Shown here one piece after another: positions 34,348 to 42,077 of a DNA stretch of 64,000 bases. Source of the stretch: Haloplanus aerogenes (GTDB lineage Archaea > Halobacteriota > Halobacteria > Halobacteriales > Haloferacaceae); NCBI RefSeq assembly GCF_003856835.1, contig NZ_CP034145.1, positions 248,001 to 312,000 on the forward strand, in the 5' to 3' direction. The stretch's first letter is position 1. The number at the start of each line of letters is the position of its first letter. The position numbers and the translations under genes were made by a program. The notes under the pieces were generated by a model that searched no databases, had not been told where the DNA came from, and was given only the letters and a program-made list of their open reading frames with translations.

Positions 34348-35328
34348 TCAGCAGTTGGGCGCGACGTCTTCGGCGAAGTACGTCACGATCATGTCGGCCC
34401 CGGCACGTTTGAGCGCGAGCAGCGATTCCGTCGCTACCGCGTCCAGATCCAGCCACCCTTTCTCCGCCGCGGCGTGGAGCATCGCGTACTCGCCGCTGAC
34501 GTTGTAGGCCGCCACGGGACGGTCGAACTCCCGGCGGACGGCGCTCACCACGTCGAGGTAGGGGAGGCCGGGTTTCACCATCAGCACGTCCGCGCCCTGT
34601 TCCACGTCGAGGCGGACCTCCCGGAGCGCTTCGCGGCCGTTCGCGGGGTCCATCTGGTAGTGTCGGCGGTCACCGAAGGCTGGGGCGCCGTCCGCGGCGT
34701 CACGGAACGGGCCGTAGAACGCGCTCTCGTATTTCGCGGCGTAGGACATGATCGCCACGTCCTCGAAGCCGGCGTCGTCGAGGGCGGTCCGGATGGCGCC
34801 CACCATCCCGTCGGTCATGCTGGAGGGGGCGACCATATCCGCCCCGGCTTCCGCCTGCGAGACGGCCGTCCGCGCCAACAGGTCGAGCGTCGCGTCGTTG
34901 TCGACGGTCAGCGTCGGGTCCTCCCGTGCGTCCGGTTCCAGTACCCCGCAGTGCCCGTGGTCGGTGTACTCGCAGAGACACACGTCGGTGATGACCGTCG
35001 CGTCCGTCTCGGCGGTGATGGCGCGGGTCGCTCGCTGGACGACGCCGTTCTCGGCCCACGCGCGTGACCCCTCGGCGTCTTTCGATTCGGGGATGCCGAA
35101 GAGGATGATGGCTTCGACGCCCGTCTCGAGCACTTCCTCGACGCGGGCCACCGCGTCGTCGACGGGGACGCGTTCGTGGCCCGGCATCGACTCGATTGGG
35201 ACGCGTTCGTCGGTCGTCGCGTCGACGAACACGGGGGCGACGAGGTCGGTCGCGCGGAGTTCGGTCTCGCTGACCAGCGAACGCACGCCGTCGCGGCGGA
35301 GCCGGCGCGGTCGGTCGGTCGAATGCAT
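34348..35328 (-). CDS. hemB: Porphobilinogen synthase (δ-aminolevulinate dehydratase)
   Basis: 326 residues. It condenses two aminolevulinates. Seen: the metal site [16 protein letters not shown] with the zinc cysteines, Schiff-base lysines in [18 protein letters not shown] and [14 protein letters not shown], and the closing [14 protein letters not shown]. The cysteine-type metal site indicates the zinc form. With hemL, hemC and hemD it covers the common tetrapyrrole path to uroporphyrinogen III except glutamyl-tRNA reductase. Confidence 0.97.
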   Translation of the reverse strand: MHSTDRPRRLRRDGVRSLVSETELRATDLVAPVFVDATTDERVPIESMPGHERVPVDDAVARVEEVLETGVEAIILFGIPESKDAEGSRAWAENGVVQRATRAITAETDATVITDVCLCEYTDHGHCGVLEPDAREDPTLTVDNDATLDLLARTAVSQAEAGADMVAPSSMTDGMVGAIRTALDDAGFEDVAIMSYAAKYESAFYGPFRDAADGAPAFGDRRHYQMDPANGREALREVRLDVEQGADVLMVKPGLPYLDVVSAVRREFDRPVAAYNVSGEYAMLHAAAEKGWLDLDAVATESLLALKRAGADMIVTYFAEDVAPNC

Positions 35329-35414
35329 ACCCTACGCGTCGGCGGGCACGCTCAAAACCCCGTCGTTCCCGCGGATGAGTAACCGATTTGTCCCCACGGG
35401 TCGGACGGACGGAC

Positions 35415-35936
35415 GTGCTCTCCCCGCTCCAGGTCTCGCAGCTACCCACCACGCTCCGGGATCTCCTCGCCGCCGACTACGGACTTCTCGTCCTCCTCGG
35501 CGTGTTCGTCCTCGAAGGGGCGATGTTGCTGTACGTCGTCCCGAGCGAACTCGTCGTCCCGGGAGCGCTCGCCCTCCTCGGCGGCACTCTCACGAACGCC
35601 GTGCTGATCGTCGCCGTCGCCGTCGTCGGCGCGACGATCGGCCAGTACGCGCTCTTCACGGTGGCCAAGCGGGCCGGCCGCGAGCGCCTGCTTCAGTCGC
35701 GGTGGTTCCGCGTCAGCGACGACGCCCTCGACCGGTTCGAGGGGTGGTTCGACCGGTGGGGACCGGTGGTCGTCCCGGTGAGCAACACGCTCCTGTTCAC
35801 GCGTGGGATGGTGACGGTCCCCGCCGGTCTCGCCGGCATGGACGACCGCCGGTTCGTCGTCCTGTCGGCACTCGGCACGCTCTCGTTCGAGTCGATCCTC
35901 GCGGGCCTCTATCTCTGGTTCGGGACCGTATTGTAG
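35415..35936 (+). CDS. DedA-family membrane protein
   Basis: 173 residues from GTG 35415; an in-frame TTG at 35388 would add nine residues. The DedA/SNARE-associated pattern is present: GVFVLEGAMLLYVVPSELVVPGALALLGG, a second hydrophobic stretch with VVGATIGQYALFTVAKRAGRERLL, and FDRWGPVVVPVSNTLLFTRGMVTVPAGLAGMD. About four to five membrane segments. DedA proteins are tied to lipid flipping and membrane potential. The start is uncertain because no ATG and no strong TATA precede it. Confidence 0.75.
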   Translation: MLSPLQVSQLPTTLRDLLAADYGLLVLLGVFVLEGAMLLYVVPSELVVPGALALLGGTLTNAVLIVAVAVVGATIGQYALFTVAKRAGRERLLQSRWFRVSDDALDRFEGWFDRWGPVVVPVSNTLLFTRGMVTVPAGLAGMDDRRFVVLSALGTLSFESILAGLYLWFGTVL

Positions 35937-35954
35937 GGGGGACCGAAGAAGGGA

Positions 35955-36119
35955 CTACTCGGTGCGGTCGATATCGATCTTCTCGCGCAGGGCGGCAAGA
36001 TCGTCGGATTCCGCGAGTTCCTCCAGACGCTCGCGGAAGTGGCTCTCGCAGAGGCCGACGCGGATGCCCTCCTTCTCGGCGGCGTAGGCGGCCTCGCGAT
36101 CACAGTAGTGGCAGTTCAT
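35955..36119 (-). CDS. Small zinc-finger-like protein
   Basis: 54 residues from ATG 36119 (MNCHYCDREAAYAAEKEGIR). A CxxC near the N-terminus and CESH later (MNCHYC … GLCESHF) form a likely zinc site; the C-terminal half is a charged helix. I recall this as a conserved haloarchaeal small protein (DUF6757-like, name from memory). The longer upstream frame is shadow sequence of the PHP gene. No function is known. Confidence 0.8.
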   Translation of the reverse strand: MNCHYCDREAAYAAEKEGIRVGLCESHFRERLEELAESDDLAALREKIDIDRTE

Positions 36120-36144
36120 AGGTTCACTTGGTACTCCCACCGGT

Positions 36145-36936
36145 TTAACCCTGCGCATCCGGCAGACGAGACGCGATCCGGGCGTACGCTGCCGCCGAGA
36201 GGCCGGTGACGCCAAGCCGTCGGTCGTGCGCGTCACTCCCTCCGGTCGCCAGCAGGTCGTACCGCTCGATCACCGCGTCGAGCCGCGTCTCGTCGACCTC
36301 CCGGCCGTACGGATAGTACCGCTCGATGGCGTCGAGGTCGGGCGCGAGCGCCAGCGCCGCGTCGGGGTCGGCGTACCGGAACGGGTGGGCGAGCGAGACG
36401 ACCGGCGACGCGGCCGACAGGAGATCGATCCCCTGCTCGACGCTCGGCACGTCCCGCGAGACGTAGCAGGGGCCGTCGTCGCCGATGAACCGGTCGAACG
36501 CGCCCGCGTAGTCGCAGTCGGCCTCGCTCTCGTCGACGGCGCGGGCGACGTGTGGGCGTCCGACGCCGGGTTCGAACGCCACGTCGAGGTCGACGTCTAG
36601 CCGGTCTTCGATCCGGCTGGCCATACGGCGCGCGCGCTCGATCCGGTCGGTCTGGATGCGATCCAGTTCCGCCCGGAGCGCCGGCGTCTCCTCGACGCCG
36701 TACGCCAGCAGATCCACCCGCCCCGTCGCCGTCTCCACCTGCAGTTCGACGCCGCGGATCACCGTCACGCCGTCCAGCGTGGTCACCGGCGCGTCCAGCC
36801 CCGGATGCAGGCGGTCGTGATCGGTCACGGCGACGACGTCGACACCGCCCCGTCGCGCCGCAGCCGGGAGGTCCGCGAGGGTCAGCCGACCGTCCGAAGC
36901 CGTCGTGTGTACGTGCAGGTCGGCCACCACGTCCAT
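36145..36936 (-). CDS. PHP-domain phosphoesterase
   Basis: 263 residues. The metal motifs are all present: DLHVHTTASDGRLT (residues 6–19), AVTDHDRL, a middle GVELQVE, SLAHPFRYADPDAAL and the last SDAHDRRLG. Such stand-alone PHP proteins hydrolyse small phosphates (for example nucleoside 3',5'-bisphosphates) or histidinol phosphate; the substrate is not clear here. Confidence 0.88.
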   Translation of the reverse strand: MDVVADLHVHTTASDGRLTLADLPAAARRGGVDVVAVTDHDRLHPGLDAPVTTLDGVTVIRGVELQVETATGRVDLLAYGVEETPALRAELDRIQTDRIERARRMASRIEDRLDVDLDVAFEPGVGRPHVARAVDESEADCDYAGAFDRFIGDDGPCYVSRDVPSVEQGIDLLSAASPVVSLAHPFRYADPDAALALAPDLDAIERYYPYGREVDETRLDAVIERYDLLATGGSDAHDRRLGVTGLSAAAYARIASRLPDAQG

Positions 36937-37080
36937 ACTCGCACCTCACCGCCACCCCCGAAAGACCTTGCGACCACGTCTCGTGTGAGCAATTCTCAAT
37001 TAAGGATGATTAAAGACTCCTGTCGGACTAAGGTCGTACATGGAAAACCATTATAGTTATCGAACGTGTGGAACCTAGTG

Positions 37081-37365
37081 ATGAAGTTCAACGGCACTGG
37101 CGAAATGATCGACGCCCTCGAATTCCCGATTACCACCGACGAAATCATCGCCGACCACGGCGACCACGAACTCGAACTCCAGCGCGGAACCGAGCGCGTC
37201 GGCGACGTGCTCGCCCGTCTCGGGACGGAGGAGTTCGAGGGGCCGGAGGACGTGCGTCTCTCCGTTCGCTCCGCCGTCGGTCACAAGGCCATCGGTCGGC
37301 GCTTCTACAGCGACCGCGACCCGACGGCCCTCGGCGAGTCCGGTCCGACACCGCTGTCGCTCTGA
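37081..37365 (+). CDS. Small conserved haloarchaeal protein
   Basis: 94 residues from ATG 37081 (MKFNGTGEMIDALEFPITTD). A TATA-like ATTATAGTTA lies about 25–32 bases upstream, so a leaderless start is likely. The sequence (ITTDEIIADHGDHELELQRGTERVGDVLARLG) is of the type I recall as the DUF5789 family; function is unknown. It has an acidic, mixed fold with no cysteines. Confidence 0.82.
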   Translation: MKFNGTGEMIDALEFPITTDEIIADHGDHELELQRGTERVGDVLARLGTEEFEGPEDVRLSVRSAVGHKAIGRRFYSDRDPTALGESGPTPLSL

Positions 37366-37468
37366 TCGGCCGTCTCGTCGCCAGCCGACGATTTCGAAGC
37401 GAGTGTCTCAGCGGTGCGACCCATTTCGCATCCGACAACGACGATTTTCCGCGGCTACCGTTACCGCG

Positions 37469-38470
37469 TCAGTCGAGAATCGAGCCCAGTTCTAGCGGCA
37501 CCGAGCCTTTCGTGTACCCGGCGACGTGCCCGTCCGGCCGGACGCGATAGACGACGGCGGGCCGGTGTCCCACGTCCGGCATCGCGTCCCTGACCGCGAA
37601 CCAGTCGTCGTCCGGGAACGACGAGCAGTCGACGAACAGGACGACCCCGCCGGCGTGGGCGGAAAGCTGACCGTTCGTCTTCGTCTGTGCCGTGTCGCGG
37701 ACGGCGGCGACGGGCGTCCCCGCCGACCGGCGGTTGGGCGGAAGCGGCCGTGTGACCTCCACCAACGGCTGCTCGCCCTCCCGACTCCGCGCCTGGAAGT
37801 CGATAGAGTGTCCGGTCGTCACTTCTACCTCGGGCACCACGTCGTAGCCCGCGTCGTTGAGGAGTTTCGCGGCGTGGAACTCGCCCATCGTCGCCGCCAT
37901 CCGCGTCAGATCGAGTCGTTCCGAGGTGCCGAGTTTGCCCGCCATCGTCTCGCGATAGTCGTCGAGGACGCCGGCCGACAGGAAGGATTCGTAGAACGCC
38001 AGCGCGTCGTCGGCGTCGGCGTCCGGGAAGCCCGCCGCGTGTTCGTCGAAGAACTCGCGGGTGGTCCAGCGGCCGTCCTTCGAGAGGAAGACGGGGAGGA
38101 AGAACCACGAGAGATGGGGGTAGGCTTCCAGCCACGGCGACTGTTCGTGGAGTTCCGCGCGGAGTTCGCGTTCGGCCCACTCCGCGACGGGTGTGGGAAC
38201 CTCGTCGAAGCCGTACTTGTCGGTGCGCCAGAGGCTCGACGGCGTCTCGGTGTTGCCCAGCCAGTACGCCTCGCCGTCGGTCCAGCAGAAGAGTGCGGTG
38301 TCGCCGTTGTCCATGTCGAACCGCCGGGAGTCGTAGCCCTCGGGCGGTTTGAACCACGGCTGATTCCAGGTCGCGCCGAGGTTGGCGTCGAGCGGGTCGA
38401 ACACCTCGGCGCGGACGCGGCCCTCGGTCCAGCGACCGGGGGCGTGTCGAAAACGGAGCGGTCGTGCCAC
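37469..38470 (-). CDS. Uncharacterised haloarchaeal protein, possibly nuclease-like fold
   Basis: 333 residues. I recall close haloarchaeal relatives as a DUF5784-type family. A segment HSIDFQARSREGEQPLVEVTRPL resembles the core of PD-(D/E)xK nucleases (ID … VEV), though the usual lysine is Thr. The N-terminal part (RFRHAPGRWTEGRVRAEVF, WNQPWFKPPEGYDSRRFDMDNGD) is distinctive but unassigned. No membrane or signal segment. The function is unknown. Confidence 0.78.
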   Translation of the reverse strand: MARPLRFRHAPGRWTEGRVRAEVFDPLDANLGATWNQPWFKPPEGYDSRRFDMDNGDTALFCWTDGEAYWLGNTETPSSLWRTDKYGFDEVPTPVAEWAERELRAELHEQSPWLEAYPHLSWFFLPVFLSKDGRWTTREFFDEHAAGFPDADADDALAFYESFLSAGVLDDYRETMAGKLGTSERLDLTRMAATMGEFHAAKLLNDAGYDVVPEVEVTTGHSIDFQARSREGEQPLVEVTRPLPPNRRSAGTPVAAVRDTAQTKTNGQLSAHAGGVVLFVDCSSFPDDDWFAVRDAMPDVGHRPAVVYRVRPDGHVAGYTKGSVPLELGSILD

Positions 38471-38602
38471 GGCGGCGATAGGCGCCGGGGCGATTTACGC
38501 CTTCCGTGTCGGCGGCACCCGACTGGCTGTGGCTTACGGATCGTCCTGCCAGTCACCTCAATCGATACGTCTATGGCCGTGGTTGGTGAACGCACGCCAC
38601 GG

Positions 38603-40084
38603 ATGAGCGACCGGCGGGAAGCCATCGTCGACGGATCGATTCCGCGGACGCTCGTGGGCCTCGCCCTCCCGCTGGTCGCCCAGAACGTCGTCCGCGTCGC
38701 CCAGCAGGTGATCGACACCTTCTGGCTCGGCCGCCTCGGCGAGACGGCCGTCGCCGCCGTCGGCCTCACTATCCCCGTCCTCGGTCTCCTCTTCGCCCTC
38801 CTCGTGACGCCCTTCGTCGGCACGCAGATTCTCGTCTCCCAGCGCGTCGGCGCCGACGACGATGCCGGCGCCCGCCGCATGGTCGTCCACGGGTTCGCCC
38901 TCGCTGTCGTCGTCGGCGCCCTCGTCGGCGGCGCCGTCGCCCTCGGTGCCGACCCCATCGTCCGCCTCGTCGGCGCCGGTCCCGACGTGGCGCCCGGTGC
39001 CGCCCTCTATCTCGGGGTCGTCGCCCTCGGCCTTCCCCTCGCGGGTGCGAGCGACGCGCTCGAAGCCGGCTTCGTCGGCCGCGGTGACTCCCGCGCTTCC
39101 CTCTGGATCAACATCGCCACCGTCGCCGTCAACGTCGTCCTCGACCCGTTCCTCATCTTCGGCTGGTGGATCTTCCCGCAGTTGGGTATCGAGGGTGCGG
39201 CGCTCGCCACGGTCGCCGGCTACGCCGCCGGCCTCCTCCTCGCACTCGGCCTCGCGCTCGGTCCCCGCATGAACCTCTCGCGTCGCCACCTCTCCCTTAC
39301 CGCCGCCGACTTCCGCGAACTCCTCTCGGTCGGGGCGCCGATCACGGGCCAACAGGTCGTCAGCCAGAGTGTCCGCGTCCTGCTGGTCGGTGTCGTCGCT
39401 ATCGCCGGCGGTGCGGCCGGCCTCGCCGCCTACACCGTCGGCGCTCGCGTCGCCAGCGTCGCCGTCCTCCCCTCTCGCGGCCTCGGACAGGCGGCACAGA
39501 GCATGGTCGGCCAGAACGTCGGCGCCGACCGCCCGACGCGCGCCCGGCGCACCACCCGCGTCGGCGTCGCCGTCGCCGCCGGCTCGCTCGCCCTCCTCGG
39601 CGTCGTCCAGTGGTTCGTCCCCGGTCCAGTCGCCCGCATCTTCGTCCCCGACCTCGCCGGCGACGGCTACGCCCTCACCGTCCAGTATCTCACCATCCTC
39701 GCGTACGGTTACCCCGCCATCGGCGCCGTCGACCTCCTGCTCGCGGGGTTCAACGGCGCGGGTCGCACCCGCACGAGTTTCGTCGCCGACCTGCTGAAAT
39801 ACTGGGCGGTGCGCCTGCCCGTCGCCGCCCTCGCCCTCCCCGCGACGGCGTCGGTGTCCGTGCTGGGCGTGGCCGTCGCACCCGGCCTCGACTGGGGGAT
39901 GCCCGCCATCTTCTGGGCGGTCACGGGATCGAACGTCGTCGCCGCGGTCGGAGTGGGGGCGTACTACGCTGCCGCCGTCCGCGGTGGATTGTTCGCGGAC
40001 GCGGCAAAGGGCGTGGAGACGGACACGGCCCCGCCCGACGACGCGGACACCGATTCCGACGCCACCGCCGACCCGACCGACTGA
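38603..40084 (+). CDS. MATE-family multidrug/sodium exporter
   Basis: 493 residues from ATG 38603 (MSDRREAIVDGSIPRTLVGL); an ATG at 38573 would add ten residues. Twelve membrane helices in two halves, with the MATE phrases VAQQVIDTFWLGRLG and, in the second half, GLGQAAQSMVGQNVGAD. It would export organic cations using Na+ or H+. An acidic tail (about 470–493) is typical of haloarchaea. The stop codon TGA is the first triplet of a dispersed palindromic element. Confidence 0.92.
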   Translation: MSDRREAIVDGSIPRTLVGLALPLVAQNVVRVAQQVIDTFWLGRLGETAVAAVGLTIPVLGLLFALLVTPFVGTQILVSQRVGADDDAGARRMVVHGFALAVVVGALVGGAVALGADPIVRLVGAGPDVAPGAALYLGVVALGLPLAGASDALEAGFVGRGDSRASLWINIATVAVNVVLDPFLIFGWWIFPQLGIEGAALATVAGYAAGLLLALGLALGPRMNLSRRHLSLTAADFRELLSVGAPITGQQVVSQSVRVLLVGVVAIAGGAAGLAAYTVGARVASVAVLPSRGLGQAAQSMVGQNVGADRPTRARRTTRVGVAVAAGSLALLGVVQWFVPGPVARIFVPDLAGDGYALTVQYLTILAYGYPAIGAVDLLLAGFNGAGRTRTSFVADLLKYWAVRLPVAALALPATASVSVLGVAVAPGLDWGMPAIFWAVTGSNVVAAVGVGAYYAAAVRGGLFADAAKGVETDTAPPDDADTDSDATADPTD

Positions 40085-40167
40085 TACGGATTATTGTAAC
40101 TGTTTACCGGCGGGTCGCCGGACCGTCTCGGCGACCCGCCGGTAATGACTTACAATAAACCGTATGA
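40082..40167. repeat. Dispersed palindromic element, copy 2 (86 bp), fused to the MATE gene stop codon
   Basis: It starts TGATACGGATTATTGTAAC, where TGA is the MATE stop, and ends TTACAATAAACCGTATGA. Inside is a perfect 17-bp stem (40104–40120 with 40129–40145) and an 8-base loop. Three stem positions differ from copy 1, and all three are matched on the other arm. The inner arms are in the opposite orientation to copy 1 relative to the gene. Confidence 0.88.
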
Positions 40168-40430
40168 GAGGGTCTGATGGCTCCGTTGGATTCCGCAGTC
40201 GGTGATCGGTTCCGGATCCCGCGCTGAATAGCCGAGTCCGGCGAGTCTACGGCGCCAGTCTGACCACGTTGGAAGCTGAGACTACAGCGGATTCCGCGGG
40301 CGTATCGCGAACTCGCGAAGGACGCAGCATGTCGCCAGTATCGAGACAGCACTCCTCGATGTGCAGGAGTACGTTTAACCGGTCCGTCGGAGTGGTTACG
40401 TGGTCGGGACCGCCCGTACCTGTTGGTCAG
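40168..40430. other. Intergenic stretch without a recognisable gene
   Basis: Between the palindromic element and arsM. Short frames exist, none convincing. One plus-strand frame ends with QHVASIETALLDVQEYV and stop near 40379, which might be a leftover of a decayed gene; I cannot name a source. No promoter or terminator stands out. Confidence 0.3.
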
Positions 40431-41276
40431 TCAGGTGTCGTGCGCTGGTTTCCGGGCCTCGATAGTGGCGGAGACGAGGTAGTCACCGAGGTCGCGGTCA
40501 GCGTCCCAGTCGCTGATGAACTCGGTGCTCTCGTCCTTGGGCGCTATCTCGATTGCTTCGAAGCCGGCACTGTCGAGCATCGATTCAAGGGCGTCGACGG
40601 TTGACGCACCGGCGACACAGCCAGTTAACGAGTCCGGGTCCATCTTGACGTCGTCGGGGAACGGCGCGGTTTGGACGACGTCCGAGATGGCGACGCGGCC
40701 GCCGGGCGTGAGGACACGGTAGGCGTCGTCGAACACGCGTTGTTTTTCCGGGGCGAGGTTGACGACGCAGTTCGAGATGACGACGTCGACGGTTGCGTCG
40801 GCAACGGGAAGGTGACTGATCTCGCCGAGGCGGAACTCGACGTTGTCGGCGCCGTTCTTCGCCACGTTCTCCCTCGCTCTCGAGACCATCTCTGGTGTCA
40901 TGTCGACACCGATGACGTCGCCGTCCGGGCCGACCTCCTGTGCAGCGAGGAAGCAGTCGAAGCCCGCACCGGAGCCAAGGTCGAGCACTGTCTCGCCGGG
41001 CGCCATCTCGGCGAACGCCTTCGGGTTTCCACACCCGAGGCCGAGGTCTGCACCATCGGCGACCGACGCGACATCGTCCGCGTCGTAGCCGAGGCGTTCG
41101 CTTCCGGTCACGTCCGTGTTGCCGTCACAGCATCCACCGTCGTCGGTGACATCGATGCCGACATCGCCACAGCAGTCCAGACCGTCCGAAGCGATAGTCC
41201 CGTAGCGTTCGCGCACCATCTTGCGGGTCTCCTCGGGGTCGCGGTCACCGGCCACCGTGTCAGTCTCGTTACTCAT
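40431..41276 (-). CDS. arsM: Arsenite S-adenosylmethionine methyltransferase
   Basis: 281 residues from ATG 41276 (MSNETDTVAGDRDPEETRKM). Seen: ArsM-type early LGCGNPKAFAEMAPGETVLDLGSGAGFDCFLAA with the SAM loop, ISNCVVNLAPEKQRVF with a catalytic cysteine, and SLTGCVAGA with another. N-terminal CC pairs (DCCGDVG, GGCCDGN) are additional likely arsenic ligands. It methylates As(III), so detoxifies or volatilises it. The start overlaps the stop of the ArsR gene by eight bases, so both are cotranscribed. Confidence 0.93.
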   Translation of the reverse strand: MSNETDTVAGDRDPEETRKMVRERYGTIASDGLDCCGDVGIDVTDDGGCCDGNTDVTGSERLGYDADDVASVADGADLGLGCGNPKAFAEMAPGETVLDLGSGAGFDCFLAAQEVGPDGDVIGVDMTPEMVSRARENVAKNGADNVEFRLGEISHLPVADATVDVVISNCVVNLAPEKQRVFDDAYRVLTPGGRVAISDVVQTAPFPDDVKMDPDSLTGCVAGASTVDALESMLDSAGFEAIEIAPKDESTEFISDWDADRDLGDYLVSATIEARKPAHDT

Positions 41277-41628
41277 GGGTACCTCGCAGGTCGTCGAGTG
41301 TTTCGAGGAGGGCCGCGGCCGTTTCAGTCGGTTCGTAGTACCGCCAGGACCCTTCCTTGCGGCGCGTGACCAGCCCTGCGGTGTACAAGCGGGAGAGCGC
41401 TTGGCTGACGGCACTCTGACTGACGCCGACTGCGGCTTCGAGATCGCAGACGCAGACGCCGTCGTCGGCGTTCGCGATTCGGCGTAGCAGTTCGTATCGC
41501 GTGTCGTTCCCCATCGCGGTCAGCACTTGGAGGTCCGCCGCCATCGCGTCCGAGTTGACGTCACCGGACGGTGCACAGCAGGTCCCAGCGCCTTCCGCAG
41601 GTCCGTCGGCGATCGCGTCCTCGTTCAT
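41269..41628 (-). CDS. arsR: ArsR-family transcriptional regulator
   Basis: 119 residues. Winged helix: LQVLTAMGNDTRYELLRRIA, the metal-site phrase DGVCVCDLEAAVGVSQSAVSQALSRL with the CxC arsenic ligands on the helix, and wing GLVTRRKEGSWRYYEPT. A further CC pair sits near the N-terminus (AGTCCAP). It probably represses itself and arsM until arsenite binds. An imperfect inverted repeat in its promoter (41635–41660) is the likely operator. Confidence 0.92.
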   Translation of the reverse strand: MNEDAIADGPAEGAGTCCAPSGDVNSDAMAADLQVLTAMGNDTRYELLRRIANADDGVCVCDLEAAVGVSQSAVSQALSRLYTAGLVTRRKEGSWRYYEPTETAAALLETLDDLRGTHE

Positions 41629-41634
41629 ATCAGC

Positions 41635-41660
41635 ATTAGCTTATACAAGTAAATACTAAT
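41635..41660. promoter_or_regulatory. arsR promoter with operator-like inverted repeat
   Basis: ATTAGCTTATAC-AA-GTAAATACTAAT: arms match at nine of twelve positions. It covers the region 7–32 bases before the ATG, where TATA box and start site must lie, in an AT-rich patch unlike its surroundings. Repression by ArsR at this site is inferred. Confidence 0.5.
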
Positions 41661-42077
41661 ATGTTTCCCTCGATGGGACCATTCGCAACTTCGGACTCAA
41701 CCTGAACCCTCAACTCCGCCGCGTTGATCCCCGACTCAGCGCGCTAGAAAAACGAGTACACCGACGAAACTGTCTGCAATGACATCCACGTTCGGGATTG
41801 TGTGCTCAATATGTATGCAGTGAGAGTGCCAGTGTCAACGTTAGGACGACGTCCTCCGTAGTCACCATTCGAGTCCTGTCCGTTGCGGAGGGTTTCATCG
41901 AAGCCGGTCTGCTGGAACTGAGTCCCGTTCCGCCGCTCGAGCGTGACGGCGACACGCCGGTCCTGACACACCGCAACGACGACCGTCGCCCCCGACGGAA
42001 ACGCCTTTGACGCCCCGGCCCCGCGACTCTCCTATGCTTCTGTCCGGCGCCCACACTCTCCCGGAGGTGCCGACCGC
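41661..42077. other. Intergenic stretch before the helicase gene
   Basis: No confident gene. A minus-strand frame (about 41744–41971) contains VTLERRNGTQFQQTGFDETL and might be a decayed gene, but has no start signal. Just before the helicase, an ATG at 42034 opens a 15-codon frame whose TGA overlaps the helicase GTG; a CGGAGGTG Shine-Dalgarno lies 9–16 bases before that GTG. Confidence 0.35.

Noticed and set aside
35374-35420. ATG 35374 as start of the DedA protein via a frameshift in the GGAC repeats
   Set aside because: The frame from 35374 does not join the DedA frame; GTG 35415 or TTG 35388 gives an intact protein with no need for a frameshift.
40168-40430. Transposase remnant
   Set aside because: Short frames after the palindromic element show no transposase motif I can recognise; reported only as unassigned sequence.
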